Shown here: in pieces, positions 32,243-34,001 of the stretch
How positions within the stretch are numbered: position 1 is the stretch's first letter
How the letters are laid out: each line of letters opens with the position of its first letter
Assembly (NCBI RefSeq): GCF_001984065.1
Contig: NZ_LYVP01000057.1
Location: forward strand, 1-34,001
Source of the DNA: Pseudomonas sp. KK4
Lineage (GTDB): Bacteria > Pseudomonadota > Gammaproteobacteria > Pseudomonadales > Pseudomonadaceae
Direction of reading: 5' to 3'
Length of the DNA: 34,001 nucleotides
Program-made: the position numbers and the translations under genes
The notes under the pieces: model-generated
What the model saw: the letters and a program-made list of their open reading frames with translations, nothing else
Database searches by the model: none
Told to the model about the DNA's origin: nothing

Positions 32243-33460
32243 ATGCAGACCACCCTGAGTGAAGACGCCCGCCGCCTGCCCCGCGCCGAAGAGGCCGACC
32301 GCATCCTGCGCAGCTGTGTGCACTGCGGTTTCTGCAACGCCACCTGCCCCACTTACCAGTTGCTGGGCGATGAGCTCGACGGCCCGCGCGGGCGCATCTA
32401 CCTGATCAAACAGGTGCTGGAAGGCAATGAAGTCACGCAGAAAACCCAGCAGCATCTGGACCGTTGCCTGTCGTGCCGCAACTGCGAAACCACCTGCCCG
32501 TCCGGCGTCGACTATCACAACCTGCTGGACATCGGTCGTGCGGTGGTCGATGCGGCGGTGCCGCGGCCCTTCGGCCAGCGCCTGTTGCGCGAGGGGTTGC
32601 GCACGTTGGTGCCGCACCCGGACCTGTTCAAGAGCATGGTCAGCGGTGGCCAGGTGTTCCGCGCGCTGCTGCCCGACGCGCTGCAAAGCAAACTGCCGCG
32701 CAGCGCCGCGCCGGTCCAGCGGCGCCCCACCACCCGCCATGCGCGCCAGGTGCTGATGCTCGAAGGCTGCGTGCAGCCGGGGCTGTCGCCCAATACCAAC
32801 GTGGCGGCGGCCAGGGTGCTGGATCGACTCGGCATCAGCGTCACACCGAGCCGCGAAGCCGGTTGCTGTGGCGCCGTGGACTATCACCTCGATGCCCAGG
32901 CGGCGGGCCTGGACCGTGCTCGTCACAACATCGATGCCTGGTGGCCGAGCATTGAGAAAGGCGTGGAGGCCATCGTGCAGACCGCCAGCGGTTGCGGCGC
33001 CTTCATCAAGGATTACGGCCACCTGCTCGAACGCGATCCGGCCTATGCCGAGAAGGCCAGAACCGTCAGTGCCCTGACCAAGGACCTGGTGGAGGTGCTA
33101 CGGGACGAGCCGTTGGAAAAGCTTGGCATCCACAATGCCCAACGCCTGGCCTTCCATTGTCCTTGCACCTTGCAGCATGCGCAGAAACTCGGCGGTGCGG
33201 TGGAAGCGGTGCTCGAGCGCCTGGGCTTCAACCTGACCTCCGTCCCGGACAGCCACCTGTGTTGCGGTTCGGCGGGCACCTACTCGCTGACCCAGCCGCA
33301 ACTGTCGCGGCAACTGCGCGACAACAAAATGAATGCCCTGGAAAGCGGCTACCCTGAAGTGATTGTCACGGCCAACATCGGCTGCCAGTCCCACCTCGAC
33401 GGCGCGGGTCGCACGCCGGTCAGGCACTGGATCGAACTGGTCGAAGCCGCCCTGCCTTGA
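32243..33460 (+). CDS. glcF: Glycolate oxidase iron-sulfur subunit GlcF
   Basis: This 405-residue protein has two 4Fe-4S motifs, Cys25/28/31/35 (CVHCGFCNATCP) and Cys75/78/81/85 (CLSCRNCETTCP). Two CCG-type cysteine motifs follow (CCGAVDYH and CCGSAGTYSL), which in this family bind a further cluster or the quinone-linked site. It passes electrons from GlcD/GlcE to the quinone pool at the inner membrane. The start is 3 bases after the glcE stop; the only Shine-Dalgarno-like stretch is GGAG inside the glcE end, so coupling to glcE is likely. Confidence 0.97.
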   Translation: MQTTLSEDARRLPRAEEADRILRSCVHCGFCNATCPTYQLLGDELDGPRGRIYLIKQVLEGNEVTQKTQQHLDRCLSCRNCETTCPSGVDYHNLLDIGRAVVDAAVPRPFGQRLLREGLRTLVPHPDLFKSMVSGGQVFRALLPDALQSKLPRSAAPVQRRPTTRHARQVLMLEGCVQPGLSPNTNVAAARVLDRLGISVTPSREAGCCGAVDYHLDAQAAGLDRARHNIDAWWPSIEKGVEAIVQTASGCGAFIKDYGHLLERDPAYAEKARTVSALTKDLVEVLRDEPLEKLGIHNAQRLAFHCPCTLQHAQKLGGAVEAVLERLGFNLTSVPDSHLCCGSAGTYSLTQPQLSRQLRDNKMNALESGYPEVIVTANIGCQSHLDGAGRTPVRHWIELVEAALP

Positions 33461-33502
33461 CCCCGTTGAGTCACCCCTGTCGAGTCCCCCTGGAGATCGC
33501 CC

Positions 33503-33904
33503 ATGAACAGCAAAGCCGTGCTCAGCCAGACCGAAGTCGGCCGGATTCTCGCCGCAGCGCGGACCGAGGCGCAGAACAACCAGTGGCCGGTGACCATTGT
33601 GGTGGTCGATGACGGCGGTCATCCCCTGGCCCTGGAACGCCTGGACGGCGCCGCGCCCATCAGCGCCTACATCGCCACCGAAAAGGCCCGCACCTCGGCC
33701 CTGGGCCGACGCGAGTCCAAGGGCTATGAAGAGATGGTCAACGGCGGCCGCACCGCGTTTTTGTCCGCCCCCTTGCTGACTTCTCTTGAGGGCGGCGTAC
33801 CGATCATGTTCGACGGCCAGGTGATCGGCGCCGTGGGCGTGTCCGGGGTCAAGGCCGAGCAGGATGCGCAAGTGGCCAAGGCCGCGGTGCAGGCCCTGAA
33901 GTAA
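33503..33904 (+). CDS. glcG: GlcG/HbpS-like heme-binding family protein
   Basis: This 133-residue protein of the DUF336 (GlcG/HbpS-like) family has conserved segments TIVVVDDGGHPLALERLDGA, EKARTSALGRRESKGYEE and GGVPIMFDGQVIGAVGVSG. It follows glcF by 42 bases with TGGAG before the ATG, so it belongs to the glc transcript. Its exact role is not settled; binding of heme or small ligands has been seen in relatives. No signal peptide is present, unlike secreted HbpS. Its place after glcDEF matches the E. coli gene order glcDEFG. Confidence 0.93.
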   Translation: MNSKAVLSQTEVGRILAAARTEAQNNQWPVTIVVVDDGGHPLALERLDGAAPISAYIATEKARTSALGRRESKGYEEMVNGGRTAFLSAPLLTSLEGGVPIMFDGQVIGAVGVSGVKAEQDAQVAKAAVQALK

Positions 33905-33918
33905 CCTCACCCCCTTGT

Positions 33919-34001
33919 GGGAGCGGGCTTGCTCGCGAAAGCGGTGTGTCAGTTCAGGTGATGTCGGATGTGACGGCCTCTTCGCGAGCAAGCCCGCTCC
34001 C
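33919..34001. repeat. REP inverted pair identical in its arms to 27215-27297
   Basis: The left arm 33919-33939 and right arm 33981-34001 are perfect reverse complements (21 bp) and identical to the pair at 27215-27297. The right arm stops exactly at the window edge, so more units may follow. It lies just after glcG and may act as a transcript-end structure. Confidence 0.9.

Noticed and set aside
13529..34001. CRISPR array from the repeated GCGAGCAAGC-type sequences
   Set aside because: Repeats are palindromic REP pairs scattered in intergenic spacers, not regularly spaced direct repeats, and no cas gene is present.

Overview
The window looks like chromosomal DNA of a fluorescens-group Pseudomonas. 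The coding sequence is GC-rich with long antisense shadow frames. The intergenic spacers carry the paired REP palindromes typical of that group. The gene families (ETF, a FixJ-type two-component system, a membrane GGDEF-EAL protein, a lactate-permease-type transporter next to glcDEFG) are all ordinary Pseudomonas content. I see no tRNA or rRNA gene, prophage, transposase or CRISPR array.

Layout. 1-1.6 kb: the end of etfB, then etfA. 1.6-5.8 kb: two regulator/enzyme pairs, each a LysR-type regulator divergent from an oxidative or hydrolytic enzyme (an aldehyde dehydrogenase family protein, then a YcaC-like cysteine hydrolase). 5.9-13.4 kb: a sugar-acid catabolic locus with an MFS anion symporter and a GntR-like LacI-family repressor on the minus strand, and a dehydratase / FAH-family dehydratase / semialdehyde dehydrogenase operon on the plus strand. 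Together these give a Weimberg-type route from a pentonate (most likely D-xylonate) to 2-oxoglutarate. The same 14-bp palindrome lies in both promoter regions. 13.6-21.7 kb: an MBL-fold hydrolase and a signalling module in which an 1823-residue kinase-like/AAA/GAF/PAS/histidine kinase protein is flanked by a lone receiver protein and a FixJ-type regulator. 21.8-26.8 kb: an alpha/beta hydrolase, a DUF72 protein, a small PLDc_N-like membrane protein and a GGDEF-EAL protein. 26.8-27.3 kb: a spacer holding a minus-strand intrinsic terminator and a possible structured RNA. 27.3-34 kb: a small conserved-looking protein, a lactate/glycolate permease and glcDEFG.

How the genes work together. The pentonate genes, the glycolate genes and ETF are all carbon-oxidation functions feeding the TCA cycle or the respiratory chain. 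The permease directly upstream of glcDEF suggests uptake and oxidation of glycolate (or lactate-like 2-hydroxy acids) as one unit.

Most interesting points: an aldehyde dehydrogenase family protein whose catalytic glutamate is replaced by alanine; the matching GntR-like operators; the very large hybrid sensor with degenerate kinase motifs and two candidate response regulators; the unassigned minus-strand transcript region at 26.87-27.15 kb; and identical REP pairs on both sides of the permease-glc segment. None is proven novel from sequence alone.
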